Shown: positions 16,664 to 25,820 of the stretch, piece by piece
Layout of the letters: each line of letters opens with the position of its first letter
Position numbering within the stretch: position 1 is the first letter of the stretch
Assembly: GCF_002904335.1 (NCBI RefSeq)
Contig: NZ_PPHF01000064.1
Coordinates: 1 to 52,711 of the forward strand
From: Amycolatopsis sp. CA-126428
Lineage (GTDB): Bacteria; Actinomycetota; Actinomycetes; Mycobacteriales; Pseudonocardiaceae
DNA length: 52,711 nucleotides
Direction of reading: 5' to 3'
Notes under the pieces: model-generated
What the model was told of the DNA's origin: nothing
Seen by the model: only the letters and a program-made list of their open reading frames with translations
Databases searched by the model: none
Made by a program: the position numbers and the translations under genes

Positions 16664-17413
16664 GTGAAGAACAAACCGGCTTACGGCATTGAATCCGTCG
16701 ATCACGCCTTGCAGCTGGCGACGCTGCTGCAGGAGGAAGGTTCGATGCGGGTCACCGACTGCGCCCAACGGCTCGGAGTGGCTCGGTCGACGGCGCACCG
16801 GCTGCTCGCGATGCTCGTCTACCGCGACTTCGCCGAGCAGGATGCCGACCGCCGCTACACCGCCGGGCCGGTGCTGCGCAGATCTGCCGCCCCCGAGCCC
16901 GCAGCCGACCTGCGCCGGCTCGCCCTGCCGCACCTGCAAGCGCTGTCGGAACGCACCGGCGAAACCGTCAACTTGATGCTGGTGCTCGACGATCAGGCCC
17001 GGTTCGTCGCCTCCGTCGAGTGCTCGCAGGTGCTGCGGGTCGGGAACCGTGAGGGCCGGATGCTTCCCGCCCACCTCACCTCCGGGGGCCGTGCGGTACT
17101 CGCCACCCGATCCGTCGAAGAGGTCACCAGCCTCTACTCGACGCCCGACTCGCCCGTTGCCGACGTCGCGACACTGTTGCGCGAACTGCGACGGATCCGC
17201 CGGCAGGACTTCGCGGTCAACGACCAGCGCACGGAACCCGGCGTGACCGCGATCGGCAAGGCGGTGCGCGTCCCGATGGGGGCCCCGCCGGCGGCTGTGT
17301 CGCTCGCCATGCCCACTGCGCGATACCGGCACGACAAGCTCAGGGGCTGGGTGGAGAATCTCGCGACGACAGCGGGCCGGATCGAACAGGAACTCATGTC
17401 CCGGGCTAGTTGA
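16664..17413 (+). CDS. IclR-family transcriptional regulator
   Basis: 249 residues: a winged helix-turn-helix (LATLLQEEGSMRVTDCAQRLGVARSTAHRLLAML) followed by an IclR effector domain (LPHLQALSERTGETVNLMLV, EPGVTAIGKAVRVP). GTG 16664 is the first in-frame start consistent with the fold, although the purine-rich AGAGGAGAAG at 16641-16650 is farther away than usual. It is divergent from gentisate dioxygenase and so probably controls the gentisate operon in response to an aromatic acid; it may also act on the rightward cluster. Confidence 0.9.
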   Translation: MKNKPAYGIESVDHALQLATLLQEEGSMRVTDCAQRLGVARSTAHRLLAMLVYRDFAEQDADRRYTAGPVLRRSAAPEPAADLRRLALPHLQALSERTGETVNLMLVLDDQARFVASVECSQVLRVGNREGRMLPAHLTSGGRAVLATRSVEEVTSLYSTPDSPVADVATLLRELRRIRRQDFAVNDQRTEPGVTAIGKAVRVPMGAPPAAVSLAMPTARYRHDKLRGWVENLATTAGRIEQELMSRAS

Positions 17414-17446
17414 CACGGCATTCGCGCTTCGGGCAGTCATCCCATC

Positions 17447-18832
17447 GTGTCATCGCTTACGCGTGAGCCTGCTGACAGTACGCAACTCGGATGGCTACTG
17501 TCGCAGCGCGCGGCACAACGGAAGGTGGTGAGCGGGCTGAAAGGGAAGCAGAGCAGCCGATCGGGCCCCGCCACGGCGGCCTTGACGTCGCTCGTGGGCG
17601 GCCTCCGTCCGACGGGGGACATCTCCGCGCCGCCGGACGAAGAAACGGAGGGTTCCGCCGTCCGTGCCTGGGCGGCCGAGGTCGCCGAGGCCACGGCCGC
17701 CATGACCGCCGACGCGGACGCCGACCTTCCCGATCTACCACTGGCGCAGATACGGCGCGCCGCTGAAGACATGCTGCTGCGGATTATGGAGGAGCTCTCG
17801 GGAGGGGCTACCGACATCCGGCTGAGCGTCGCGCAAGATGAGATGGCGCGGTACTCGGCGGCCCGGGACATCCCGTTCGAGCGCATGGTGGCGGGGCTCC
17901 GGCTCGCGCAGTCCTACTGGGCTGATCTCCTGCTCGCCGAGGTGGGCAGAACCGGCCACTGGGAGATCGCACCGGCGGTCGTCAAGGCAGTAACCCGGCA
18001 AGTCGACGCTGTCGTCAACGCCTCCGTCCGGGCTTATCTGAGCGAGCGCGAACGCTTGCTGACCAGCGCCGCCGCGCGGCGTGGCGACCTGGTGGACGCG
18101 CTGCTGGCCGGGCACCCCGTGGACTCCGCGGAATGCCGCATCCATCTGGGTGTGGAACTGGAGCACCAGCACCTGGCGATGATCATCCGCGATGTCTCGG
18201 CGGTGCACAGCACGGCAATGGGGACAGAACTCCTGCGGACCGCCGACCGGGCGGCACGCGCCGTAGGCGCGGCGACGTCCCTGCTGCACCAGCCATCCCC
18301 GGATACCGTGTGGCTCTGGGCGTCCCATCCGCGCGTTCTGTCCGCCGATGAGCTCACCGGCCAGGAGGCGGCCGTCCGCAGGCTGGGCCAGCGGCTGGCG
18401 GCGGGCTCGCCGCGGGCCGGAGCCGCTGGCTTGCGCCACAGCCATCGCGACGCGCTGGCCGCCGACCGCATGCCGTTGCCGCACGACGGCGGGTCCGCCG
18501 TCGTGCGGTACCGCGACGTCGATCTCTCCGCTCTCCTCGGCGCCGACCTCGAGCGGGCGCGGTGGTTCGTGCGGGACCACCTTGGCGGGCTGGCCGACGC
18601 CGTCGCGGACATGGAAGAGCTGCGCAAGACCCTCACCCACTACTACCGGGCCAACATGAGCCTGGTTGCCGCCGCCGCGCCGTTGCACGTGCACCGCAAC
18701 ACGGTGGTGTACCGGCTGCGGCGCGTCGAGCAGATCCTCGGGCATCCGGTCACCGAGAGGTCGCTCGAGGTCCGTTGTGCCCTCCTCCTCGTTGAGCGGT
18801 TCGGTGCCGGTGTACTGACCGAGGGCGACTGA
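17447..18832 (+). CDS. PucR/CdaR-type helix-turn-helix regulator
   Basis: 461 residues. The N-terminal and central parts are helical (IRRAAEDMLLRIMEELSGG, FERMVAGLRLAQSYWADLLLAE) with a GGDEF-like-fold region in the middle. The C-terminus carries the PucR HTH (LVAAAAPLHVHRNTVVYRLRRVEQILG). Such proteins activate catabolic genes in actinomycetes on sensing a pathway compound. The start is GTG 17447, 33 bp after the IclR gene. It stands immediately upstream of the carotenoid-oxygenase gene that opens the aromatic run and is the best candidate activator for it. Confidence 0.85.
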   Translation: MSSLTREPADSTQLGWLLSQRAAQRKVVSGLKGKQSSRSGPATAALTSLVGGLRPTGDISAPPDEETEGSAVRAWAAEVAEATAAMTADADADLPDLPLAQIRRAAEDMLLRIMEELSGGATDIRLSVAQDEMARYSAARDIPFERMVAGLRLAQSYWADLLLAEVGRTGHWEIAPAVVKAVTRQVDAVVNASVRAYLSERERLLTSAAARRGDLVDALLAGHPVDSAECRIHLGVELEHQHLAMIIRDVSAVHSTAMGTELLRTADRAARAVGAATSLLHQPSPDTVWLWASHPRVLSADELTGQEAAVRRLGQRLAAGSPRAGAAGLRHSHRDALAADRMPLPHDGGSAVVRYRDVDLSALLGADLERARWFVRDHLGGLADAVADMEELRKTLTHYYRANMSLVAAAAPLHVHRNTVVYRLRRVEQILGHPVTERSLEVRCALLLVERFGAGVLTEGD

Positions 18833-19001
18833 CCGCATCGCTCCGGGCAATGACCTGTACCCGGCGACCAACGGGTTGCCCTGACCCCGTACGCCGAAAC
18901 CAGTGCCCGCGTGCGGCCGCCTTGCGAACCTGGAAGTGGAAGCCGCGCCCTCCGGGCCATCGCGGCGCAGTTCGGGAACACCGGCAGGTCAGGGAGCATT
19001 G

Positions 19002-20597
19002 ATGTCCATTCTCGACAGTCAACGACCGGACCCCGTCCGTCAGGGAGCCAGTGGCCCGTCGGGCGGGGAACCGACTTCGGCACCTAGCACGTGGACGAAG
19101 ACCAATCCCTTCCTGCAGGCCGCCTACGAGCCGCTCACCACCGAAGTCCAGGCGCGGGAACTGCGCGTGATCGGCCGGATCCCGCCGGAGCTCGACGGCA
19201 CGCTCTACCGCACGGGTACCAACCAGTACTACAAGCCGTTCGATCCCGACCACTTCCACTGGTTCGACGGTGACGGCATGGTGCACGCCTTCCGGTTGCG
19301 CGATGGCAGGGCCAGCTACCTCAACAAGTGGGTCGAGACCGATGGGCTGAAGCTCGAGCGGACGACCGGGCGCACCCTCTACAACGGCATCTACGGCCGG
19401 TCCGGACGGCCGCAGGTCCTGCCTCCCGGTGCTCCCGTCATCAAGACCGTCGCCGGCATCAACGTCTTCGCGCTGGCCGGACGGGTCCTCACGGCTCACG
19501 AGACCGACCCGTTCTACTGGGACCTCGACCCCGAGACCCTCGAGACGCTCGGCAAGTTCGACTTCGACGGTCGGTTCACCAGCATGCTCACCGCGCACCC
19601 GCACTTCGACCACCGCACGGACGAGCTGCTTTTGTACGGGTTGGACAACGAGCGGCGGTACCTGGAGTGCCTGTCGGTGACGATCACCGGGGAGATCACC
19701 TCGCGGCACCGGGTGGACACGCCGATCGCGCCGTTCGTGCACGACTTCGCGTTCACCGAGAACTACTACATCTTCGTGTTCGGGCCGCTGCGCTGGCGCC
19801 CCCTCGCCGCCGACACCGTCCAGGCCGGCAACAGCTCGATCCGCCTGGAGCCGCACAGCCCGGGGCGGGTTCTGGTCGTCCACCGCATCACAGGTACGCC
19901 CACCTGGTTCGAAACCTCGTCGTTCACGGTCGGCCACTACCTCAACGCCTACGAGGACGGCCAGACGCTCGTCGTGGACTGCTCCGTGACGGTCACGCTG
20001 GACACCGCGTCAAGCGTCATCGCGTCGGACTTCTTCCCGTTCCCGCACGGCATCGGCCCCTCGCCGTTCTCGGGCCCGCAGCTGTGGCGGATCTCCATCG
20101 ACCTGGCCGCGGGCCGCGTCGCCCACGAGCGGATCGGCGGTATCGCGGCCGAGTTCGTCAAGCCCAACGAGATGATCGCCGGCGAGCGCCACCGGTACGG
20201 CTACATGGCCGCGATCGACGCCCCGGGCAAAGACACCCAGGGCTTCAACAGCCTTGCCAAGCACGACTACGAAACCGGCACCACCGTGTTCCAGCACCTC
20301 TCCGACGGACACGAGCTCAGGCCCGGCGAACCGATCTTCGTTCCCCGGGAGGACGCCACGTCGGAGGACGACGGCTGGATTTTGGCTGTCTGGTACGACC
20401 CGGTCCGCAACGCCAGCGAGCTGGTGATCTTGGAGGCGCGGGACATCGGCGGCGAGCCCATCGCGCGGATCCTTCTCGATCACCGCATCCCGCCCGGCTT
20501 CCACGGCAACTGGATCCCGCGCTCGGCGAACGGCCAGCTGGTGTCGACCTCACCGAGTCCCACGTCGGCGTCCGCGAAGCGGCGCTTCCAACCCTGA
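19002..20597 (+). CDS. Carotenoid oxygenase family dioxygenase (lignostilbene/isoeugenol-type)
   Basis: 531 residues, RPE65-like seven-bladed propeller. Four histidines fit the non-haem iron site: H199 (TAHPHFDHRTDEL), H247 (APFVHDFAFTENY), H312 (GHYLNAYEDG) and H501 (GFHGNW). Family members split C=C bonds of carotenoids, stilbenes or phenylpropenes to aldehydes. The neighbours (aldehyde dehydrogenase, flavin hydroxylase, ring-cleavage dioxygenase) favour an aromatic alkene such as a stilbene or isoeugenol over a carotenoid; this is inference. ATG 19002 has AGGGAG upstream; an open frame from 18903 is not used. The C-terminal tail after the last histidine is long and low in complexity. Confidence 0.85.
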   Translation: MSILDSQRPDPVRQGASGPSGGEPTSAPSTWTKTNPFLQAAYEPLTTEVQARELRVIGRIPPELDGTLYRTGTNQYYKPFDPDHFHWFDGDGMVHAFRLRDGRASYLNKWVETDGLKLERTTGRTLYNGIYGRSGRPQVLPPGAPVIKTVAGINVFALAGRVLTAHETDPFYWDLDPETLETLGKFDFDGRFTSMLTAHPHFDHRTDELLLYGLDNERRYLECLSVTITGEITSRHRVDTPIAPFVHDFAFTENYYIFVFGPLRWRPLAADTVQAGNSSIRLEPHSPGRVLVVHRITGTPTWFETSSFTVGHYLNAYEDGQTLVVDCSVTVTLDTASSVIASDFFPFPHGIGPSPFSGPQLWRISIDLAAGRVAHERIGGIAAEFVKPNEMIAGERHRYGYMAAIDAPGKDTQGFNSLAKHDYETGTTVFQHLSDGHELRPGEPIFVPREDATSEDDGWILAVWYDPVRNASELVILEARDIGGEPIARILLDHRIPPGFHGNWIPRSANGQLVSTSPSPTSASAKRRFQP

Positions 20598-20634
20598 GCG
20601 CGAATCACTACCGATCACCGACGAAGGAGTCATC

Positions 20635-22215
20635 GTGATCACCACCGGTTCCCGTGCGGCGACAGACCGCCCACCACACCTGACGCGAGGCACGTTGCTC
20701 GCCGCCTGCCTGTCGATCTGCGCCGCCCAGATCGGGGTCGCGCTCGGAGCTCCGCTGCTCGGGGTTATCCAGCGCGACCTCGGCACCCCGGTCGCCGCCC
20801 TCGCCTGGATCTCGGCGGCGTTCATCCTGCCGACGGCCATCCTCGAGCTGAGTTTCGGCGTGCTCGGCGACCTGTTCGGACGCAAGCGCCTGCTGGTCGC
20901 CGGTGGCCTGCTCGTCGCAGCCGGCGACATCATCTCGGCCACCTCCGGGTCGCTGATACAGCTCGTCACCGGCCAGGCCGTCGCCGGGCTCGGCGCCGCG
21001 GCGATCTTCCCGTCGTCGCTGGCCGTGATCGTCGCCGCGACGCCGGAGGCGGCCACGCGGGCACGTGCCCTGTCGTCCTGGGCGGTGAGTCTGGCGTTCG
21101 GTTCCATGGTCGCCCCGCTCGTCAGCGGGTTCACCGCGGAGCACACGGCATGGGGCTGGGCGTTCGTGCCGCCGGCCGTCCTCGGCCTGGTCACGGCCGC
21201 GATCGGCGGCCGCTTTGTGCTCGACTCCCGGCACCCGGCAGGCCGCAGGCTGGACTGGCCGGGCCAGCTGACGATCGCCGTGGCCCTGCTGGCACTGCTG
21301 TACGCGGTGATCCAAGGTGCGACGGACGGCTGGTCCAGTCCGCACATCGTGATCGCGTTCGCCGTCGCGGTCGTCGGGTTCGCCGGCTTCGTCGTCACCG
21401 AGAGCCGAGCCAGAGCGCCGATGCTGCGACTGGAGCTGTTCCGCGTCCGCGAGTTCTCCGCGGCCGCCGTCGTCGGCCTGCTCGCCCTGTTCGGGTTCAT
21501 CGGCACCGCCTACTCGCTCAGCATCAAGCTCGAGACGGTGCTGCACGTCAGCCCCCTGCAAGCCGCACTGCCGTTCGCGCTGGTCCAGGCGGTGCCGCTG
21601 CTGGCCACTCCGTTCCTCCCCGGGCTGCTGCAGCGGGTTCGTCCACGCACGCTGCTGGTCACCGGCCTGCTTTCGCTGGCCGCCGGTCAGGTCTGGCTGG
21701 CCAGGCTGCCCGGCGAGGTCGTCGACCTGGCCACGATGGCCGGCCCGATCCTGCTGCTCGGCGTCGGCTTCATCACGATGTTCTCCTCGCTGACCGCGGT
21801 TGCCGTGGGTGCGGTCGACATCGCCGACGCCGGCACGGCCAGCGCAGTCACCAGCCTGGTCCGGGAGACCGGCCAGAGCCTCGGCCCGGCGATTTTGGGG
21901 GCCGTGGCGTTCGGCACCGCGGGCACTGTGCTCGCTCGGCGGGTCGTGGACTCCGGACTGCCGCCAGAAGCCGTCGGCGTCGTCCGCACCGTCATGGCCG
22001 AAGGCGGCCCGATCGCCGTTGCCGACGCGGACCTCGGGCCGCTTTCCGCCACGGCCGCCCCGCTCGCCCGCGCCGCCCTCGAACAGGGCCTCGACCTCGG
22101 CATGTACGTCGCTGCGTTGGCCTCCGTCCTCGGCGCGCTCGTCGCCGCGATCGCGCTGCGCCCCCGCAGGCTCGCTTCCCCGGCTCCACCCACCGTCGCA
22201 CACACCCAGGGATGA
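20635..22215 (+). CDS. MFS transporter, DHA2 (14-helix) type
   Basis: 526 residues with 14 expected membrane segments. GVIQRDLGTPVAALAWISAAFIL and FGVLGDLFGRKRLLVAGGLL (motif A) mark the drug:H+ antiporter-2 branch of the major facilitator superfamily. The start is GTG 20635 with GAAGGAG seven bases upstream. Its stop overlaps the start of the aldehyde dehydrogenase gene (ATGA), so it is in the aromatic operon. It could import the aromatic substrate or export toxic aldehyde or phenol intermediates; sequence alone does not decide. Confidence 0.9.
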   Translation: MITTGSRAATDRPPHLTRGTLLAACLSICAAQIGVALGAPLLGVIQRDLGTPVAALAWISAAFILPTAILELSFGVLGDLFGRKRLLVAGGLLVAAGDIISATSGSLIQLVTGQAVAGLGAAAIFPSSLAVIVAATPEAATRARALSSWAVSLAFGSMVAPLVSGFTAEHTAWGWAFVPPAVLGLVTAAIGGRFVLDSRHPAGRRLDWPGQLTIAVALLALLYAVIQGATDGWSSPHIVIAFAVAVVGFAGFVVTESRARAPMLRLELFRVREFSAAAVVGLLALFGFIGTAYSLSIKLETVLHVSPLQAALPFALVQAVPLLATPFLPGLLQRVRPRTLLVTGLLSLAAGQVWLARLPGEVVDLATMAGPILLLGVGFITMFSSLTAVAVGAVDIADAGTASAVTSLVRETGQSLGPAILGAVAFGTAGTVLARRVVDSGLPPEAVGVVRTVMAEGGPIAVADADLGPLSATAAPLARAALEQGLDLGMYVAALASVLGALVAAIALRPRRLASPAPPTVAHTQG

Positions 22216-23651
22216 CCATGGTCACGACCAGAACCGCCCAGCAGTTCGTCAACGGTGAGCTGGAGACGTCCGCACGCACGAGCACCTCGATCGGCCCGGC
22301 CGACGGCACTGTGCTGGGCCACTATGCCGACGCCGACACCGCACAGGGCGCCCGGGCGGTGGCAGCCGCTCGTAAGGCTTTCGAGGAGTCGGACTGGTCA
22401 CGCGACCGGCGGCTGCGCCACCGCGTGCTCAACGCGCTGGCCGACGGGATCGACCGCCGGACCGAGGAGCTGATCACCATGCTCGCCCGGGAGAACGGGA
22501 AGGTCCTCGGCGAGGCCCGGTTCGAGCTCAGCCTGACGGCACCGAAGCTGCGTTACTACGCCGCGCTCGCGCTGTCCGAGGGAGGCCGCGCCGCCGAGGT
22601 CTCTCCGGGCACGGTCGTGAGTTCGGTGCCCGAGCCCACCGGCGTCGCCGGTGTCATCGTGCCGTGGAACGCCCCTGTCGTGCTGTCGGTGCGCTCGTTC
22701 GCGCCGGCGCTCGCGGCCGGATGCACCGCGGTGGTGAAGATGCCGGGGCAGACGGGACTGGTCAACGGCATCCTGCACGAAGTTCTCGCCGATACCCCCG
22801 AATTGCCCGCCGGCGTGCTGAACTCCCTGTCCGAGTCCGGCAACGAGGTCGCGCCGCTGCTCGTAGCGTCCCCGGACGTCGACGTCCTGAGCTACACCGG
22901 CAGCACCCGGGTCGGCCGGATGATCATGTCGGAGGCGGCCACCACCCTCAAGCGGCTCTCGCTGGAGCTCGGTGGTAAGAATCCGATGATCGTGTTCGAC
23001 GACGCCGACCTCGACGCCGTCGTGCCCGTCCTGGCCAGGGCCGTGACCACGTTTGCCGGCCAGTTTTGCATGGCGGGCAGCCGGGTGCTGGCCCAGCGGG
23101 GCATCGCCGGAGAGCTGCGCGAGCGGTTGGCGAAGGCGTTGACGGATGTACGGCTGGGGCCGGGCGACGACCCGGCCAGCGAAGTGGGTCCGATGATCGA
23201 CGCGGCGAACGCGGAACGCGTCGACCGCATCGTCGCCGCGGCCGAGCGGTATGCCGAGATCATCGTCCGTGGCGGGCTGTCGGAAGGCGGCAGCGCGTTC
23301 TATAGCCCTTCGTTGGTTGAGGTCGACGACCCGATGACCCCCATCGTCCAGGAAGAGGTCTTCGGACCGGTCGCGACGTTCGAGGTGTTCGACACCGAAG
23401 CCGACGCCGTCCGACTGGCCAACATCACTTCGTACGGACTGGCCGCCTCGGTGTGGTCACGCGACGTCGATCGGCCGCGGCGGGTGGGACGGCGGCTGAA
23501 GGCCGGGACGGTGTGGACCAACACCTGGGCGCTGGTGGTCGACCAGTTCGAGGAAGGCGGTTTCAAGCAGAGCGGTGTCGGCCGGCTCAACGGCCTGCGC
23601 GGACTCGAGGAATTCCAGGAGTACAAGACATACGCCCACGTCGCGGGATGA
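22212..23651 (+). CDS. NAD(P)-dependent aldehyde dehydrogenase
   Basis: 479 residues, canonical aldehyde dehydrogenase. N153 is in VPWNAPV, general base E252 in LELGGKNP and catalytic C286 in GQFCMAGSR. The cofactor loop is YTGSTRVG. The start at ATG 22212 overlaps the MFS stop by four bases; ATG 22218 is a close alternative. Beside a C=C-cleaving dioxygenase, its likely job is to oxidise the aromatic aldehyde produced (a vanillin- or benzaldehyde-like compound) to the acid. Confidence 0.92.
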   Translation: MTMVTTRTAQQFVNGELETSARTSTSIGPADGTVLGHYADADTAQGARAVAAARKAFEESDWSRDRRLRHRVLNALADGIDRRTEELITMLARENGKVLGEARFELSLTAPKLRYYAALALSEGGRAAEVSPGTVVSSVPEPTGVAGVIVPWNAPVVLSVRSFAPALAAGCTAVVKMPGQTGLVNGILHEVLADTPELPAGVLNSLSESGNEVAPLLVASPDVDVLSYTGSTRVGRMIMSEAATTLKRLSLELGGKNPMIVFDDADLDAVVPVLARAVTTFAGQFCMAGSRVLAQRGIAGELRERLAKALTDVRLGPGDDPASEVGPMIDAANAERVDRIVAAAERYAEIIVRGGLSEGGSAFYSPSLVEVDDPMTPIVQEEVFGPVATFEVFDTEADAVRLANITSYGLAASVWSRDVDRPRRVGRRLKAGTVWTNTWALVVDQFEEGGFKQSGVGRLNGLRGLEEFQEYKTYAHVAG

Positions 23652-23695
23652 GGCGAACAGCCGTGGAACCGGTCCAAACAGGAGGAAGTGGCGCC

Positions 23696-24130
23696 GTGCC
23701 CCAGGCGATCGACAACATCGACAATTCCGAAACCAGCACCGAGCGCGCGGCCCGCCGCGGGCTCCGGGCGGTCACCGTCCTGGGCGCGGTGGTCACCGCG
23801 GTCGTGGTCTGGTTCGTCGCTGCCGTGCTGGTCGGCGTCGATCTCCAGGTGATTCAGGGCGGCGTCACGCAGTCGATCGGTGTCGTCACGGTCATCGTGG
23901 CCACCGTGGTCGCCGCCCTCTTCGGATGGGCAGTGCTGGCTGTCCTCGAGCGGTTCACTCGCCGTCCGAAGACCATCTGGACCGTCATCGCGGTGCTCGT
24001 GACCGTGCTGTCCCTCGGTGGACCGTTCAGCGGCGCAACCAGCATGAGCGCCGCGACCGCACTGGCGCTGATGCACATCGCGGCCGGCACGGTCACGATC
24101 GTGGGTTTCCGCCGCAGTTCGAACCAATAG
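23696..24130 (+). CDS. Small four-helix membrane protein (DUF6069-like)
   Basis: 144 residues. A short charged N-terminus (DNSETSTERAARRGLR) precedes four hydrophobic segments (VLGAVVTAVVVWFVAAVLVG, IGVVTVIVATVVAALFGWAVL, TIWTVIAVLVTVLSLGG, SAATALALMHIAAGTVTIVGF) with a basic loop (RFTRRPK). It resembles the DUF6069 membrane proteins of actinomycetes, whose function is not known. GTG 23696 has GGAGG at 23681-23685; an in-frame ATG at 23648 overlaps the dehydrogenase stop and is an alternative. Its position inside the aromatic operon suggests a role in uptake, tolerance or membrane tethering of pathway enzymes. Confidence 0.75.
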   Translation: MPQAIDNIDNSETSTERAARRGLRAVTVLGAVVTAVVVWFVAAVLVGVDLQVIQGGVTQSIGVVTVIVATVVAALFGWAVLAVLERFTRRPKTIWTVIAVLVTVLSLGGPFSGATSMSAATALALMHIAAGTVTIVGFRRSSNQ

Positions 24131-24183
24131 GACAAAAGTGCTGCCGTGCTGTCCGCGGCAGCGGAACAGGACGGAGCTGGCCG

Positions 24184-25779
24184 ATGGTGACGCGGACCGA
24201 GGTAGTGGTCGTCGGAGCAGGGCCCGTCGGCATGACGGCCGCGGCGCTGCTAGCAGGGCAAGGAGTTTCGGTCCTGGTACTGGAGCGCAACCCGGCGACG
24301 AGTGACGAGCCCAAGGCGATCAGCATCGACGACGAGGCTCTGCGCACGTTCCAGGCGGCGGGCCTCGCGGCGAGCCTTGATCGGATCATCGTTCCGGGCA
24401 CCGGCACCCGCTACTACGACGCGGCCGGCCGGGCCCTCTTCCACGCCAGGCCCGCCCGGCCGTACCGGCTCGGGCACCCGTCGAAGAACCCGTTCGCTCA
24501 GCCCGAACTCGAACGTGTGCTGGCCGATCACCTGCGCGACTGCCCGACAGCCACCCTGCGGATGTCCACCGAGGTCGCCGGGATCGCGCAGGACGCCGAC
24601 GGTGTCAGCCTCACCACCACGGCGGGAGAGGTCGTGCGCGCTCGTTACCTGCTGGGCTGTGACGGCGGCCGATCGACCGTGCGCGAGCAACTGGGTGTGC
24701 CGATGGCGGGCCACAGCTTCGACGACGTCTGGCTGGTCGCGGACGTGCTCGGCGATGCGCACGACGAGCGCTACGGCATGCACTACGGGGACCCCGGGCG
24801 GCCGACGGTGATCGTCCCCGGCCGCGATGGTCGCTGTCGCTACGAGTTCCTGCTGCGCCCCGCCGAGGGCGAAGCCGGCACTTCGCCGCCCTTCGCGCTG
24901 CTCGAGCGGCTGCTGCGGCCCCATCGGCGGATCGGTCCGGAGCAGGTGGAGCGTCTGGTCGCATACCGGTTCCACGCCCTGGTCGCCGAGGGCTTCGCGA
25001 TCGGCCGTGTTTTCCTGCTCGGCGACGCGGCGCACATGATGCCGCCGTTCGCCGGTCAGGGCCTCAACTCGGGGATCCGGGATGCGGCCAACCTGACCTG
25101 GAAGATCGCGGATGTGCTGGGCGGCCGGCTGGATCCAGCGGCGCTGAACAGTTACGACGCGGAGCGGCGGCCGCACGCGGAGGCCACCGTGCGGTTCTCG
25201 GTCCGGCTCGGCCGGGTCGTGATGACGACCGATCCGCGGCTCGCCGAGCGCCGCGACCGGATGGTCGAGCGAATCGTGCAGGACCCGCTGGGCCGGTCCC
25301 ACCTGGAGGAGATGCGCTACCGGCCGGTCGCGCACTACGCCGACGGGATGGTCGTGGCCGGAGAAGGCACCGGTGTCCCGTTCGGCCAGCCGCGGGTCCA
25401 CGACACCGCGACGGCCGGCGCTCGCATGCTCGACGACGTACTCGGCCGCGGCTGGGCGCTGCTCGGGATGGACGTGCCGGTGGCGACACTGCTCGACGCG
25501 GCGGAGCAGGTTGCGGGCCTGGAGCCGGTGGTCGCGCTCGTTCCCGGTGATGACCGGCTCCCGCGCGCGGCTACCGAGCTGCGGATGCTGGTCGATCTCG
25601 ACAGCGGTCTCGAGCGCGAGATCACTCCGTATCGCGGCCGGGTCGTGCTGCTGCGGCCAGACCGCTTTGTCGCTGCCGCGTGGACGGCCGTGGCGGTCGC
25701 GGCCGGCCTGGCCGCCGACCTGTCGGCACTGCACCTCACCGGCACCCCGGTCAGGCCGCCGCTGACCGTCGCCGGCTGA
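24184..25779 (+). CDS. FAD-dependent aromatic hydroxylase (MhpA/PheA-like)
   Basis: 531 residues, class A flavoprotein monooxygenase. The FAD Rossmann motif GAGPVG is at 11-16, a DG-type motif follows (GCDGGRSTVREQLGV), and the GD motif is LLGDAAHMMPPFAGQGLNSGIRD. A C-terminal thioredoxin-like extension of about 150 residues (RVVLLRPDRFVAAAW) is typical of 3-(3-hydroxyphenyl)propionate and phenol hydroxylases. It would add a hydroxyl ortho to an existing phenol hydroxyl using NAD(P)H and O2, making the catechol-like substrate for the extradiol enzyme 41 bp downstream. The actual substrate is not known. Confidence 0.88.
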   Translation: MVTRTEVVVVGAGPVGMTAAALLAGQGVSVLVLERNPATSDEPKAISIDDEALRTFQAAGLAASLDRIIVPGTGTRYYDAAGRALFHARPARPYRLGHPSKNPFAQPELERVLADHLRDCPTATLRMSTEVAGIAQDADGVSLTTTAGEVVRARYLLGCDGGRSTVREQLGVPMAGHSFDDVWLVADVLGDAHDERYGMHYGDPGRPTVIVPGRDGRCRYEFLLRPAEGEAGTSPPFALLERLLRPHRRIGPEQVERLVAYRFHALVAEGFAIGRVFLLGDAAHMMPPFAGQGLNSGIRDAANLTWKIADVLGGRLDPAALNSYDAERRPHAEATVRFSVRLGRVVMTTDPRLAERRDRMVERIVQDPLGRSHLEEMRYRPVAHYADGMVVAGEGTGVPFGQPRVHDTATAGARMLDDVLGRGWALLGMDVPVATLLDAAEQVAGLEPVVALVPGDDRLPRAATELRMLVDLDSGLEREITPYRGRVVLLRPDRFVAAAWTAVAVAAGLAADLSALHLTGTPVRPPLTVAG

Positions 25780-25820
25780 CGGCACGGCATCCCGCACCGA
25801 CGAGAAGAGAAGGGAAGAAG

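Noticed and set aside
20608..22203. 531-codon minus-strand frame opposite the MFS gene
   Set aside because: Asp/Arg/Gly/Gln-rich shadow of a clear 14-helix transporter frame; no Shine-Dalgarno sequence.
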